Shown: piece by piece, positions 28,631 through 37,824 of the stretch
Position numbering within the stretch: the stretch's first letter is position 1
Layout of the letters: the number at the start of each line of letters is the position of its first letter
The notes under the pieces: generated by a model
What the model saw: only the letters and a program-made list of their open reading frames with translations
Databases searched by the model: none
What the model was told of the DNA's origin: nothing
Origin: QIAW01 sp035487295
GTDB lineage: Bacteria > Acidobacteriota > Terriglobia > Terriglobales > Acidobacteriaceae
Assembly: GCA_035487295.1 (NCBI GenBank)
Contig: DATHMH010000014.1
Location: 62,001-126,000 of the forward strand
Length of the DNA stretch: 64,000 nt
Direction of reading: 5' to 3'
Position numbers and translations under genes: made by a program

Positions 28631-28688
28631 GGGTCCTTCGACTCGATCCTCGCTCCTACGTCGCTCGGATTCCGCTCAGGATGACAGA
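28631..28688. repeat. Dispersed repeat with CTTCGACTCG...CGCTCAGGATGAC
   Basis: The stretch includes GGGTCCTTCGACTCGATCCT and ends CCGCTCAGGATGACAGAGG. Elements with these ends are common intergenic repeats in acidobacteria and other soil bacteria, as far as I know. The rest of the 257-base gap between the DUF72 gene and ligD shows nothing recognisable. Confidence 0.55.
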
Positions 28689-28713
28689 GGTTGGGTATTT
28701 GCCATGAAAATGT

Positions 28714-31248
28714 TTAACCTTGGACGGGCGTGCGCACCAGGGCTCCTAACTTCTCCAGAGCGTCTTCCAGCGTTTGCTTCAACTTCAGGACTGGTTCGAA
28801 TAGATCGCCTACGCGTGCGAAGCGCTCCAGGGCGTTTCCCAAATTGAACTGAGTTGGGGAGAGGCCCTTTGCTACTTCAGCCCACGTTAATGGCGTGGCC
28901 ACCGGGGCGACGGGATAAGCGCGCAGCACATAGGGCGCGGCGATGTTTTTCCATGAGGCGATCTGCAGGTAATCGAAATAGACTTTGCCTTTTTCCCGTT
29001 TTGCAACCGTGCGGGGGGTGGTGAACAGGTCGGGGCGCTCGTGGGAGAGGAGGCGGGAGAGAATTTCGGCAAAGGTCCGCACCTGGTCGTAGCTGTAACG
29101 CGGGTCGAGGGGAACGTAGACGTGCAGGCCGTCACCGCCGGTGGTTTTCGGGCAGCCCTGCAGCCCCAGCAGGCCTAGTTTTTGCTGCACCAGCAGGGCC
29201 GCCTCTACGATGCGGTCGAAGCCGCAGTCGCTGGGGTCGAGATCAATCAGCATAAAATCAGGGTTTTCCAGCGACCCTACCCGGCCCATCAGAGGGTTCT
29301 GGTCTATACATCCTAAGTTGGCGAGGTAGAGCAGGCTGGGGCGGTCATTGGCGATCACAAAGTTTGTGATTCCGCCCTCGTGGTCAGAGGGAATGGCCTC
29401 GGTCCGCAGCCAGGAGGGGAAACTTGTGGGCGCGTTTTTTTGAAAGAAATAGTCGCCCTCAATTCCGTTGGGATAGCGTTTTAGAGAAAGCGGCCGGTCC
29501 TGCAGGTAGGGAAGGATCAGATGGGCAACTGCGTCGTAGTAATTGATGACATCGCGCTTGGTGTATCCCTGCTTGGGATAGAAGACTTTATTCAGGTTGG
29601 TAAACTTCAGGCTCTTGCCTTCAATGGTAAGAGCAATCTCTGCGGGCTTAGGCGGCAAGAGCCTGTGAGGCTGGGCGGGGACATCCGCCGTCTCGGCGAA
29701 GGCTTCGATTTCCTGCTCGCGAATGCAATCGCGGGGGCTCACGTCGTTGCGGATTCCGAAAAATACCGGGGCGCGCAGGCGGCCCTCGTTGGTCCACGAG
29801 CTGAAGCGGACCGCACAGACCACCTCGGGCTTCACCCAGACGGTTTCGCCCATCATCTTGGGCTCCTGGGCAAATGGGCACACTTTTGTCTTTAGCGGAT
29901 GCAAGAGATCGTACGTGGTCTTGAGGAGCTGCTGATCGAAGCCGGAGCCTACGTTGCCGGCATAGACCAGCTCATCGCCTTCGTAGACACCGAGGGCGAG
30001 CGAGCCGAAGTACTCGCGATCTACACTGGTTAGCCCGCAGATCACGCAATCCTGCTGCTTGACGATTTTGATTTTCTGCCAGGCCCCGCTACGCCTGTAT
30101 TCATAACGGCTGGCCGCGTGTTTCGCCACCACGCCTTCCATCTCGTGGTCGCGGGCAAATTGCAGCAGGTGGCGTCCGTTGCCGGGGTAGTGCTCTGAGT
30201 ATCGGACTATCGGGTTGGGCCTCAGAACTGCTTGCAGCAAGCGCTTGCGCTCTGCCAGCGGGACATCACGCAGGTCATATCCGTTGAGATAGAGGAGATC
30301 GAAGACAAAATAGTTTACCGGCTGGCTTTTCGCCAGTTGAGCGGCTGCGCTGGGTACTGCGCCGATCCTCGATTGGAGAAGAGAAAAGTTCGGGCGCCCC
30401 TGCGAGTCTAAGACAACAAGTTCGCCATCGAGGACGGCGCTTTCTGCGGCTACATAATCGGCCGCCCTGGCCAGCTCGGGATACTGTTTCTCGATTTTCT
30501 TCCCGGTTCGGGAGGTCATGCGGATGCCGCTTTGGTCGAGAAAACACAGCGCGCGGACGCCATCCCATTTGAGTTCAAAGAGCCATTCCCACCCTTCGGG
30601 GGCGGCGCTTACTGGAGCCGCCAGCATGGGGCTGATTTTAGCCGGCATTTCGGCCGGCCTCGCGCCAGAGACGGTGGCCAGGTTGAGCTTCAGCTCGGCG
30701 ACGCTGCTGGTGTCATCTTCAGCATTCCAGCCGGGTTTGGCGGCAAAGTCTTTTTTCTTGATCAATAGCCATTCGTTACCCTTGCCACGATCTTTCATGC
30801 GAGCCAGGGCAAAGGCGCCCATGAGTTTGTGTCCGTGAAGAGAGAATTTGAGGTCGCCGCGCTCCATCTGCTGCTCGAAAGATTCGTCGCCGATCAGTTC
30901 ATACGTACCACGATCCCAGACAACCACACTGCCGGCGCCGTAGTTGCCTTCGGGAATCGTGCCTTCGAAATTTCCATAGTCTATCGGGTGGTCTTCCACC
31001 AGGACTGCCAGCCGCTTTTCGCCGGGATCAAGCGTCGGTCCTTTGGGCACGGCCCATGATTTCAGCACTCCGGCAGACTCGAGGCGCAGGTCATAGTGCA
31101 GGCGCCGGGCGTGATGGCGCTGGATATAGAAGCGCGCCGCCGGGGCGGTTGTTTCGGGTTTCTCGGCTGAGGGCGGTTTGGACGGCGTCGGGGGCGGCTC
31201 CGGCGTCTTTTTGAAGGACCGTTTACGACCGTATTCATCTAGGGTCAT
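28714..31248 (-). CDS. ligD: Multifunctional NHEJ DNA ligase D
   Basis: LigD, about 844 residues, the end-joining enzyme that works with Ku on double-strand breaks. Domains in order: phosphoesterase (residues 45-170) with FYIQRHHARRLHYDLRLE; ATP-dependent ligase (about 210-520) with the nucleotidyl lysine in FELKWDGVRAL; polymerase/primase (about 560-840) with the catalytic aspartates in MLIDLDPSD and TTGGDGLHVYVPL. The order phosphoesterase-ligase-polymerase matches Pseudomonas LigD. I start it at MTLDEYGRKRSF (31248), because the longer frame would overlap ku. It is divergent from ku, with an 83-base promoter region between them. Confidence 0.94.
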   Translation of the reverse strand: MTLDEYGRKRSFKKTPEPPPTPSKPPSAEKPETTAPAARFYIQRHHARRLHYDLRLESAGVLKSWAVPKGPTLDPGEKRLAVLVEDHPIDYGNFEGTIPEGNYGAGSVVVWDRGTYELIGDESFEQQMERGDLKFSLHGHKLMGAFALARMKDRGKGNEWLLIKKKDFAAKPGWNAEDDTSSVAELKLNLATVSGARPAEMPAKISPMLAAPVSAAPEGWEWLFELKWDGVRALCFLDQSGIRMTSRTGKKIEKQYPELARAADYVAAESAVLDGELVVLDSQGRPNFSLLQSRIGAVPSAAAQLAKSQPVNYFVFDLLYLNGYDLRDVPLAERKRLLQAVLRPNPIVRYSEHYPGNGRHLLQFARDHEMEGVVAKHAASRYEYRRSGAWQKIKIVKQQDCVICGLTSVDREYFGSLALGVYEGDELVYAGNVGSGFDQQLLKTTYDLLHPLKTKVCPFAQEPKMMGETVWVKPEVVCAVRFSSWTNEGRLRAPVFFGIRNDVSPRDCIREQEIEAFAETADVPAQPHRLLPPKPAEIALTIEGKSLKFTNLNKVFYPKQGYTKRDVINYYDAVAHLILPYLQDRPLSLKRYPNGIEGDYFFQKNAPTSFPSWLRTEAIPSDHEGGITNFVIANDRPSLLYLANLGCIDQNPLMGRVGSLENPDFMLIDLDPSDCGFDRIVEAALLVQQKLGLLGLQGCPKTTGGDGLHVYVPLDPRYSYDQVRTFAEILSRLLSHERPDLFTTPRTVAKREKGKVYFDYLQIASWKNIAAPYVLRAYPVAPVATPLTWAEVAKGLSPTQFNLGNALERFARVGDLFEPVLKLKQTLEDALEKLGALVRTPVQG

Positions 31249-31331
31249 GCGATTGAAAATCAGGTTCTTATTGTTATAGCCTAGCCTTTTGCTTCCCCCC
31301 TCGTAAGGCCCTGATTTACGGAGGTTACAAC

Positions 31332-32204
31332 ATGGCATCCACGGTGTGGAAAGGACACCTGACCTTTGGGTTAGTGTCGCTTCCCGTCAAATTGTACAGC
31401 GCCGCTCGTAGCGAGACTGTGAGTTTCAACCAGTTACACAAGAGCGACCACTCGCGGGTCAAACAGGTGCTCTACTGCCAGGTTGAGGATAAGCCCGTGC
31501 CGCGCAGCGAACTGGTGAAGGGCTACGAGTATGAGAAAGACAAGTACGTGGTGGTGGATGAGGAAGAGATCAAGAAAGTAGCTCCCAAGACCGCCAAGAC
31601 CATGGAGATACTGGAATTCGTAAAGCAGAATGAAGTGGATCCGGTGTATTTCGAGAGCTCTTATTATCTTGCGCCCGACGAGGCTGGGGAGAAACCCTAT
31701 TGCCTGTTGTTTGAAGCCCTGCGGCGCTCCGGTTATATGGCCCTGGCCAAGATCGCCATGCACAACCGCGAGCACATCGTGATCGTGCGGCCGGGTAAGC
31801 ATGGCATGCTCATGCACACCATGTTCTACAAAGACGAGGTCAGGCAAACGGAAGAGTTCCGCACCGATACTTCTCTGGTTAAAGACAAGGAACTCGAGCT
31901 CGCCATGGCGCTCATTGATTCGCTTACCGCGTCCTTCGAGCCCGAAAAATATAAAGACAACTATCGCGAAAACCTGAAGGCCATGATCGCCGCCAAGGTG
32001 GAAGGCAAAGAGACCATCGCGGCGCCCGCGGCGCAACACCTGGCGCCGGTGGTGGATATTCTGGAAGCGCTCAAAATGAGTTTGGCGGAAGGCAAGAAGC
32101 CTCCGCGCTCGGTGGGCGGCAAGGCGGCATCGGCAGAGAATGCAGAACCCGCTGCTGTTTCATCGATTCCCAAGAAGGGAAAGAAGAGCAACACTGCGGG
32201 TTAA
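31332..32204 (+). CDS. ku: Ku DNA end-binding protein
   Basis: Bacterial Ku homodimer, 290 residues. It threads onto DNA ends and recruits LigD. STVWKGHLTFGLVSLPVKLY at the start, ELVKGYEYEKDKYVVVDEEE near residue 56, and the helix-rich segment ending GKETIAAPAA near residue 230 are standard. The C-terminal tail (about 260-290) is lysine-rich, typical of bacterial Ku tails that contact DNA or LigD. It is the last chromosomal gene before the tRNA fragment that marks the island boundary. Confidence 0.94.
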   Translation: MASTVWKGHLTFGLVSLPVKLYSAARSETVSFNQLHKSDHSRVKQVLYCQVEDKPVPRSELVKGYEYEKDKYVVVDEEEIKKVAPKTAKTMEILEFVKQNEVDPVYFESSYYLAPDEAGEKPYCLLFEALRRSGYMALAKIAMHNREHIVIVRPGKHGMLMHTMFYKDEVRQTEEFRTDTSLVKDKELELAMALIDSLTASFEPEKYKDNYRENLKAMIAAKVEGKETIAAPAAQHLAPVVDILEALKMSLAEGKKPPRSVGGKAASAENAEPAAVSSIPKKGKKSNTAG

Positions 32205-32226
32205 GCCTGCAGGCTTGGAGCTGATT

Positions 32227-32257
32227 TTGGTGGCGGCGGTAGGACTCGAACCTACGA
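32227..32257. repeat. attL: left copy of the 31-base direct repeat
   Basis: Identical over 31 bases to 63970-64000. It comprises CCA (minus strand), the acceptor 3' strand, and the T-arm of a tRNA. The bases just outside differ (T at 32226, G at 63969), so this is the true outer limit of the repeat. The inner limit cannot be fixed because the right copy is cut by the window edge. Confidence 0.9.
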
Positions 32258-32271
32258 CCTACGGATTATGA
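32228..32271 (-). tRNA. 3' half of a tRNA gene with CAT anticodon (displaced fragment)
   Basis: On the minus strand the sequence reads CTCATAATCCG (anticodon loop, CAT), then the variable region, the T-arm GTAGGTTCGAGTCCTAC, the acceptor 3' strand CGCCGCC, discriminator A and an encoded CCA. The matching 5' anticodon stem (CGGA) and the D-arm are missing upstream, where AGAGC is found instead. So this is only the 3' half, left behind by integration. CAT means methionine elongator or the ile2 type. It is not functional by itself. Confidence 0.85.
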
Positions 32272-32367
32272 GGCTCTGTTTCTATTTGTCCTGTCAAGCG
32301 TTTGCAGTAGTTTAGCTTGAACTGGGTTGGGTCTCAGGTGGGCAAAATCACGTCCCGTGGGTACTAC

Positions 32368-32388
32368 TGTTCAGCGGATTGTTCAGCG
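32368..32388. promoter_or_regulatory. Left candidate integrase arm-type sites (two TGTTCAGCG)
   Basis: TGTTCAGCG occurs at 32368-32376 and 32380-32388, twelve bases apart in the same orientation, about 110 bases inside the left repeat. The same core occurs in tandem near the right end (63890-63907). Paired short direct repeats at this distance from the core site are what tyrosine integrases use as arm sites. Confidence 0.55.
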
Positions 32389-32524
32389 CCAAACTGTTGC
32401 GATAATCGCAGATCGATGGGGCTCACTTCCGTGTACGCCCAACCTGAATCGTTGCCCTTGGATGGCGCCATCTGCCACGGGCTCGCCGGAGCCCTTAAAA
32501 AAGAGCATACCCAGCTCGCCAAAG

Positions 32525-32905
32525 ATGGCGGATAATCGAGCAATTCAGGGGGTTGGCCGTATTACCAAGCTATTCCTAGATGACACACGCCCGGCTCCAG
32601 ATGCAAGCTGGACCGTGGTGCGCTCCTATGATGCGTTCGTGAGGTACATCACAGAGAAAGGCGTGCCGGATGTAATCAGCTTCGACCACGATTTGCATTG
32701 GGAGCACTGCTACCCGGAAAGCGGGGAGTTTGCGGAGAAGGTCATTCCTTACGACAAGTACAAAATCAAAACCGGATACCACTGTGCAAAGTGGCTCATC
32801 GCGAATGGCCACAAGCTAAAGGAATGGCACGTGCATTCATCAAACCTGGTCGGAGCTGCCAACATTGAAGCGGTGCTTTCTACTGGCGAGAAGGAACATG
32901 CGTGA
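32525..32905 (+). CDS. Cyclic-phosphate-processing receiver-like (cREC) protein
   Basis: A 126-residue protein with the layout of the cREC domain, a receiver-like fold predicted to act on cyclic phosphates in nucleotide or RNA-end processing. TKLFLDDTRPAP near residue 13 and VISFDHDLHWE near residue 50 carry the conserved aspartates, and KEWHVHSSNLVGAANIEAVL near residue 100 is the characteristic C-terminal segment with HSSN. I start it at MADNRAIQ; the longer open frame begins in the attachment region. It is the first gene inside the left border and its end overlaps the convergent gene by 26 bases. Confidence 0.75.
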   Translation: MADNRAIQGVGRITKLFLDDTRPAPDASWTVVRSYDAFVRYITEKGVPDVISFDHDLHWEHCYPESGEFAEKVIPYDKYKIKTGYHCAKWLIANGHKLKEWHVHSSNLVGAANIEAVLSTGEKEHA

Positions 32906-35162
32906 TTCGGACAGGGATGCGGTCTACTCCCGCTCGCTTCGCAGCCGTGGCCCTGTGACGCCCGTTGGCGTTCGTAACTTCTCCGTTCTCGTTAAATTCT
33001 ATTTCGACGGGCTCAACTTCTTTTCCTGCCTTGTACGCGTTGGTGAGCGAATTCACTAGGTTACGATCTGCCTCAGTTTTTATAACGCCTTCATCGGCTC
33101 CTATCTTGTTCAGAAAATCACCGGGCCGCACTGTCGAAATAGGTGGACTTTGAGTGCTTGGTTTTACCAACGGATTCTGCAACTTGTACCCCGAACTCAA
33201 CGCTTCCGGTAGATCGCTCATCGGTACGGTGCCGGTCTGGCCAGAGGGATGCACTACTGAGACCTCGGCGTCGGTGGGACGGATCGCATCTACCGCAGTG
33301 TTAGCTCCAGATGGAACCTGGGGCGGCAGTGCGGAACTCGATCCTGGCACGGGTGGAGTACCGCCACTCGGCCCGGTCTTCCACACGGGAGGCCGTCGCG
33401 GTACTTGCGGGGGCAAAGGGGACGGCTCGGGCAACGCCGCCGGCTTCCCCTGATAACTAAAAGCCTTTCTAAGCGCGTTTGTCGTCGGGTTGCCCACAAT
33501 TTTGTTCACAGTCCCGCCGACAATTCTTCCACCAAGTTCTGTTGCCGACTGAGGAGCCCGCTCCGAATACGGCGTCATGGCTCGGGTGTTTTCGGCTTGT
33601 TTCAGGGCATTCGCGCGGAACTGCATCGTATCCGCTACGTCCATGAGCTTTCCGTACTCACCGCGCAGGTTTTCCAGTTGGTTTACAGGAACGTTATATT
33701 TCTTGGACAGATAGTTATTGATCGTGTCCCTGATACCAGCGGCTTCACCCTGTAGAACCTGGGCACGATCAGCGTTGACGGCAGCTTGTGATGCAGCACT
33801 TCCCGCACCGCCTTTTTGAAATTTCGGATAGAGTTCCGCGTTGATATTTGTCAGGCGTTTGTTCAGTTGCCCGATTGTTGCCGAGTTGTAACCGTTCGAC
33901 TCTCCCCCGTAGCTTTTGATGTTTGTTGTCCCGACCGAATCCGGTTCGGATGGATTGAGGTAGCGGTCAAAATACGGACGTGTTTGAGCGGCGTCACGCG
34001 CGGTACTAGCGGCGGCCTCCATTTGATAAGCAGGAGTTCGTGCTTTGTTGATTTTGTTTAATAGCCCAGTCTTACCAGCGTGATCCGTCAAAATATCGTG
34101 AACATCGTTGAGATTGCCCTCGAAACCTGAACCTCCTCCTTGTGCATTGACATGTCCAACATCCAACTTGTCGGGATTCGTCGCTTGAGTCAGCCGATAC
34201 ATGGACTCTTCGCGGGCTAAGGCGGCGTTCTGCATCGGTGGACGAATCCCCGATACCTCCCCAAGCGCCTTGGGGCCAAAAACCTGCCCCGCGATGCCCA
34301 GTGTCGTGCCCGTGCCGCCGCTGAAATCTTTGTTTTCGTATTGCGTGCTGGCTTTTTCTAACCCGGGGCCGATAACTGGAACCGAGCCCTCTAAGTAATG
34401 CACGGCGCCGGAGACTTTGTTGCCAGCACCAGGTTGCTTCAGCCGCTCCAGACCACGACTCTGCGCTTCGGCCATAGGATCAGCCAAGCTGTGGAGTAAC
34501 AATTTTGCCGAATCAATCGGATGGGTGATCGCCTGCTTCGGCCCCGCAATAAAATCTCCCCATTGAACTTGAGGGACGGTTGCAGCAGCTTCGTGGATCA
34601 TGTGCTTCCAGCCGTCGGGTGCGTCTGGAATCGGCTCCTTCATCACTTGCAGCCAGGTCTTGGCCGCGTCTATGGGATGGCTCAACACTTCGCGCGGGAC
34701 ATCGGCGTATTGGTGCCAACGTTGGGACATCGGTTCGTCCCCGCGTAGCGAGTGATAAAAATTAGGAGTAGCGGCGGCTGGCCCTTGTAGTTGAGAAAGG
34801 GTTGGAGCGGCCTTCTGTGCGGCAGGTATCCGATTGCCACTGTTGTCTAAATAAACTTTCGGGTTCCCGTTGTCGTCAAGGTAAGTCTTGCCTGACATAC
34901 TACTGCTCGGCATCCGGCCAAGATGATCGATGATCTCCTGTGTCGAGTAGCCGGCTTTCCGTGCTCCATCAACATCAAAAGAGCGCGACTGCGCGAGGTG
35001 CTGCAAAATCTCGTCGTCGGAATATCCGGCTTGCCGCGCCGCTTGGGTGTCGAATCCGTTTTTGCTTGCCGCGCTGCTGCTGACAGCCTGATCTATTTCA
35101 TCAGGCGTAGCGTCGTCGGGAACAGCGATGACCTTGCCTTCTACTTTTACTTTTTTCGGCAT
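32880..35162 (-). CDS. Virion-like multidomain protein with ParB-like C-terminus
   Basis: A 760-residue protein. The start (VIAVPDDATPDEIDQAV) resembles the opening of phage internal-virion or tail-associated proteins. It is followed by two copies of a motif of the form fDxxxARxAGYSxxEIxxHL (residues 37-95). A long low-complexity middle follows, with a proline-rich linker at about 570-640. The last 90 residues form a ParB/sulfiredoxin-like domain: VEPVEIEFNENGEVTNANGR, then HRATAAKRAGVDRIPVRI, including the GRHR-type motif. This could be a phage-derived injected protein or an effector. No signal peptide is seen. Its start faces the secreted repeat protein across 188 bases. Confidence 0.6.
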   Translation of the reverse strand: MPKKVKVEGKVIAVPDDATPDEIDQAVSSSAASKNGFDTQAARQAGYSDDEILQHLAQSRSFDVDGARKAGYSTQEIIDHLGRMPSSSMSGKTYLDDNGNPKVYLDNSGNRIPAAQKAAPTLSQLQGPAAATPNFYHSLRGDEPMSQRWHQYADVPREVLSHPIDAAKTWLQVMKEPIPDAPDGWKHMIHEAAATVPQVQWGDFIAGPKQAITHPIDSAKLLLHSLADPMAEAQSRGLERLKQPGAGNKVSGAVHYLEGSVPVIGPGLEKASTQYENKDFSGGTGTTLGIAGQVFGPKALGEVSGIRPPMQNAALAREESMYRLTQATNPDKLDVGHVNAQGGGSGFEGNLNDVHDILTDHAGKTGLLNKINKARTPAYQMEAAASTARDAAQTRPYFDRYLNPSEPDSVGTTNIKSYGGESNGYNSATIGQLNKRLTNINAELYPKFQKGGAGSAASQAAVNADRAQVLQGEAAGIRDTINNYLSKKYNVPVNQLENLRGEYGKLMDVADTMQFRANALKQAENTRAMTPYSERAPQSATELGGRIVGGTVNKIVGNPTTNALRKAFSYQGKPAALPEPSPLPPQVPRRPPVWKTGPSGGTPPVPGSSSALPPQVPSGANTAVDAIRPTDAEVSVVHPSGQTGTVPMSDLPEALSSGYKLQNPLVKPSTQSPPISTVRPGDFLNKIGADEGVIKTEADRNLVNSLTNAYKAGKEVEPVEIEFNENGEVTNANGRHRATAAKRAGVDRIPVRITHVPSRQ

Positions 35163-35350
35163 GGTGAGGTCGGCCCGTCAGTATTGCGATGGAAAGATGT
35201 ATTTCTCTTCACATCTTTATCGTAGCCCGTTTTACAAGCGAAGATGCCCGAGACACGGGCGGAAGAAAGGCAGAAATCGCCAGTGTTTATGCGGGTTTGG
35301 GAGCATTCTGTTGGAACACATGGACGCTCTGGAATTGAGAAACTGGAGGA

Positions 35351-37393
35351 GTGAAGAAAATCTTCTTTCTCGTCCTTTTACTTTGTGCGTCCTTGGTTCA
35401 AGCTCAAACCGTCCAAGTTTCCGTAAACCTCAAAAACCTGGCCAACGCGGCTTCCGTAAGCACCATGCGGGCCTGTTTTTCCCTTGTGGACACCAATCAG
35501 GCACCGATCAACAACCCCCGTACCACGACTGGCGTTATCGTCCCCAATCAAAACCAGTGCTTCGCCCCCGACGGAACCGGCCTGGTTTCGACGCCCATTA
35601 TTGCGAATGACCAAATAAATCCGCCAAATACCATGTATCTGGTGGATTACCAGCAAAGCGGGCAGTCAATCACGTCCTCTTGCTATTTCTTCAACCTGGC
35701 AGACACCACGGAGAACCTGAATACAAAAACCTCCGGCTGTATTCCTAGTTCATCCCTTCCGGCAATTTCGACTCCCGTGTTGACTAATCCGCTTCAGTCG
35801 CAAACGATTACGCAGCCCTCAAACACGAACTTCAACGTCGTTCTATCCGGTACCGGAAGCATGACTGTATCGGGTGGGGGTGGGTTTAATCTTGGTGCAA
35901 GTACATTTACCGGAACTCTTGGTTTGCTTAATGGTGGTACAGGATCGTCTTCGTACACCACAGGAGGACCGCTTTACTCTACGGGACTTGTTATCAGCTC
36001 GGGTGCCGCGAACGCCAACGGTGTTGCCTATTCTACCGGCACAACGGTTACAACTACTCTCGCCGGCGGTGCGGGTACTTTGGTTCTACAGGAAACAGGA
36101 GGAGGCACACCCTCCTTTGGCTCCGTTACCCCAAGTATGTTCACCGGACAGCTAGGCATAGGAAACGGCGGGACCGGGGCGAGTACCTTTACCGTCGGAG
36201 CGCCTCTGTACTACAACGGCTCGGTGTTGACCAATGGGGCTGCAAATGCCAATGGGATAGCGTATTCGACAGGCACGACACTTACCACCACATCGGCGGG
36301 GGGCGCTGGCACGCTGGCCTTACAAGAAACCGGCGGGGGCGTGCCGTTTTGGAATTCCATTACCGACAGCATGTTCAGCGGGCAATTAAGCGTGGCTCAC
36401 GGAGGTACAGGAACGAGTACGTTTACTACGAACGGCGTTCTTTATGGTAACGGTACTGGAGCTCTGCAAGTGTCAAACGCTGGAGGTGCAGGAACACTAA
36501 TCCTTACTTCAAACAACGGCGGGGCACCGTTTTGGGGGAGCGGGACGACGGGTTCTGGTACACCTCTTATCTCGAATACAGCCAACCCAGCCTCAGCGGG
36601 GACCATTCGATTAGCTTCTGTTGATGTACTTAATTTCCGCAATAACGCCAACACAGGAAATATAGCTGGAATAAGTAAGACCGCTGGCGATATTGTGGCT
36701 GTAGGGGATTCACTGGGCATAAGCACATCAGGTCCAATAAGCGCGGGTGGATCTGTAAGCACCAATAACAATACCCTAAACACCGGAACCGCAACAATTT
36801 CTGGCGGGAACGTACTGCTCAATAACGCGGGTAACACCTATCAAATCAAAAACAATGCCGGTAACGGAAATCTGCGAGCTATGGGCAACGACGCGGGCGA
36901 TATTTTGTCATTCGGAACTGACTTCAATGGGATAAATATTGATGGTGGGGGCTTCATAGCCAACAATGCAGGAGCCACGCCTGCATCAGCGGGTTTCATC
37001 CGAATGGCTAACGGCAACCAGATGTGTTGGAACAACAACGCTGGTAACGCTAATGTGTGTCTATCAAAAGACACCAATGATAAGGTCAACGTACCCAATC
37101 TATTAGTCACTACTGGAGTAGCACAAGGCAGCGGCTTTAAGCACCAGCGGTTTAGTTCCTTGTGTACAGTAGGAACGTCGAACGTTGCCGACACCTGTGA
37201 CACCACCCTGACCTGGACATCCGCCTTTGCCGACGCGAATTACACAGTTGTTTGCTTCTCCATCCCCGCCGCCGGTCTCCCTCAAAGCTATTTGATTTCC
37301 AAGGCAGCGGCGTCGTTTGTCTTCAGAACCGCGAACATCACCGCTTCAGCCGCGCACTATAGTGAGGCTGATTGCGTCGCGGTTCACGATTAG
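35351..37393 (+). CDS. Secreted tail-fibre-like repeat protein
   Basis: A 680-residue protein with a signal peptide (MKKIFFLVLLLCASLVQAQ) from a GTG start directly after AGGAG. Residues 195-400 hold three copies of a roughly 77-residue glycine/threonine-rich repeat, each starting GNGGTG-x-STF-like and containing NANGxAYSTGTT and AGTLxLQETGGG. The rest is asparagine/glycine-rich (NNAGNGN, NNNAGNAN), and a compact C-terminal domain has two cysteine pairs. GGTG repeats are typical of phage tail fibres and adhesins. A Sec signal on such a protein suggests it is exposed on the cell surface, not assembled in the cytoplasm. It begins a four-gene plus-strand run. Confidence 0.7.
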   Translation: MKKIFFLVLLLCASLVQAQTVQVSVNLKNLANAASVSTMRACFSLVDTNQAPINNPRTTTGVIVPNQNQCFAPDGTGLVSTPIIANDQINPPNTMYLVDYQQSGQSITSSCYFFNLADTTENLNTKTSGCIPSSSLPAISTPVLTNPLQSQTITQPSNTNFNVVLSGTGSMTVSGGGGFNLGASTFTGTLGLLNGGTGSSSYTTGGPLYSTGLVISSGAANANGVAYSTGTTVTTTLAGGAGTLVLQETGGGTPSFGSVTPSMFTGQLGIGNGGTGASTFTVGAPLYYNGSVLTNGAANANGIAYSTGTTLTTTSAGGAGTLALQETGGGVPFWNSITDSMFSGQLSVAHGGTGTSTFTTNGVLYGNGTGALQVSNAGGAGTLILTSNNGGAPFWGSGTTGSGTPLISNTANPASAGTIRLASVDVLNFRNNANTGNIAGISKTAGDIVAVGDSLGISTSGPISAGGSVSTNNNTLNTGTATISGGNVLLNNAGNTYQIKNNAGNGNLRAMGNDAGDILSFGTDFNGINIDGGGFIANNAGATPASAGFIRMANGNQMCWNNNAGNANVCLSKDTNDKVNVPNLLVTTGVAQGSGFKHQRFSSLCTVGTSNVADTCDTTLTWTSAFADANYTVVCFSIPAAGLPQSYLISKAAASFVFRTANITASAAHYSEADCVAVHD

Positions 37394-37443
37394 GGCCAAG
37401 ATACGTTTCAAATGGACAACCCACAACAGACCGTTTGACCCTT

Positions 37444-37824
37444 ATGGAAACACCCTCAGACCCATCAACCCCTCCCGCGAAAATTCCCGACTGCGGCCAT
37501 TTTGACAAGAAGGTCTTTGCGCGTGGCAAATGCCGTGGGTGCTACAAAAAAATGCTGCGTGCAGAGAAAAAACAGAAGAGGTTGGACGCCGCAGCCGCCG
37601 AGGGCAGATGGGTTCATAAAGTCATCCGGGTATTCATCGAGGAGATACCTCAAGACGTGAACTCCGACGACTACGAGGCCAAGACCCTTACCGAATACGG
37701 CCAGCAGGGCTGGCAACTTGCGGGCGTGCTTTCCGAAGCCGACGAGAGTGTTCATATTTTCTACTTGCAGAAGAAGATCGTGCCCGAGAAAATCAACCCA
37801 CCAAAGGGGGAACAAGCGTCGTGA
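37444..37824 (+). CDS. Hypothetical protein with DUF4177-like domain
   Basis: A 126-residue cytoplasmic protein. The first half has a possible zinc knuckle (CGHFDKKVFARGKCRGC), then a basic helix. The second half resembles the small DUF4177 domain: EAKTLTEYGQQGWQLAGVLS with the central GWQL, followed by a strand ending FYLQKK. Function is unknown. I start it at METPSDPSTPP. Its stop overlaps the start of the next gene by four bases (GTGA), so it is translationally coupled in the run that follows the repeat protein. Confidence 0.65.
   Translation: METPSDPSTPPAKIPDCGHFDKKVFARGKCRGCYKKMLRAEKKQKRLDAAAAEGRWVHKVIRVFIEEIPQDVNSDDYEAKTLTEYGQQGWQLAGVLSEADESVHIFYLQKKIVPEKINPPKGEQAS

Noticed and set aside
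31249..31338. An N-terminal extension of LigD to 31338
   Set aside because: It would overlap the start of divergent ku and adds residues unlike any LigD; the ATG at 31248 is followed at once by family-like sequence.
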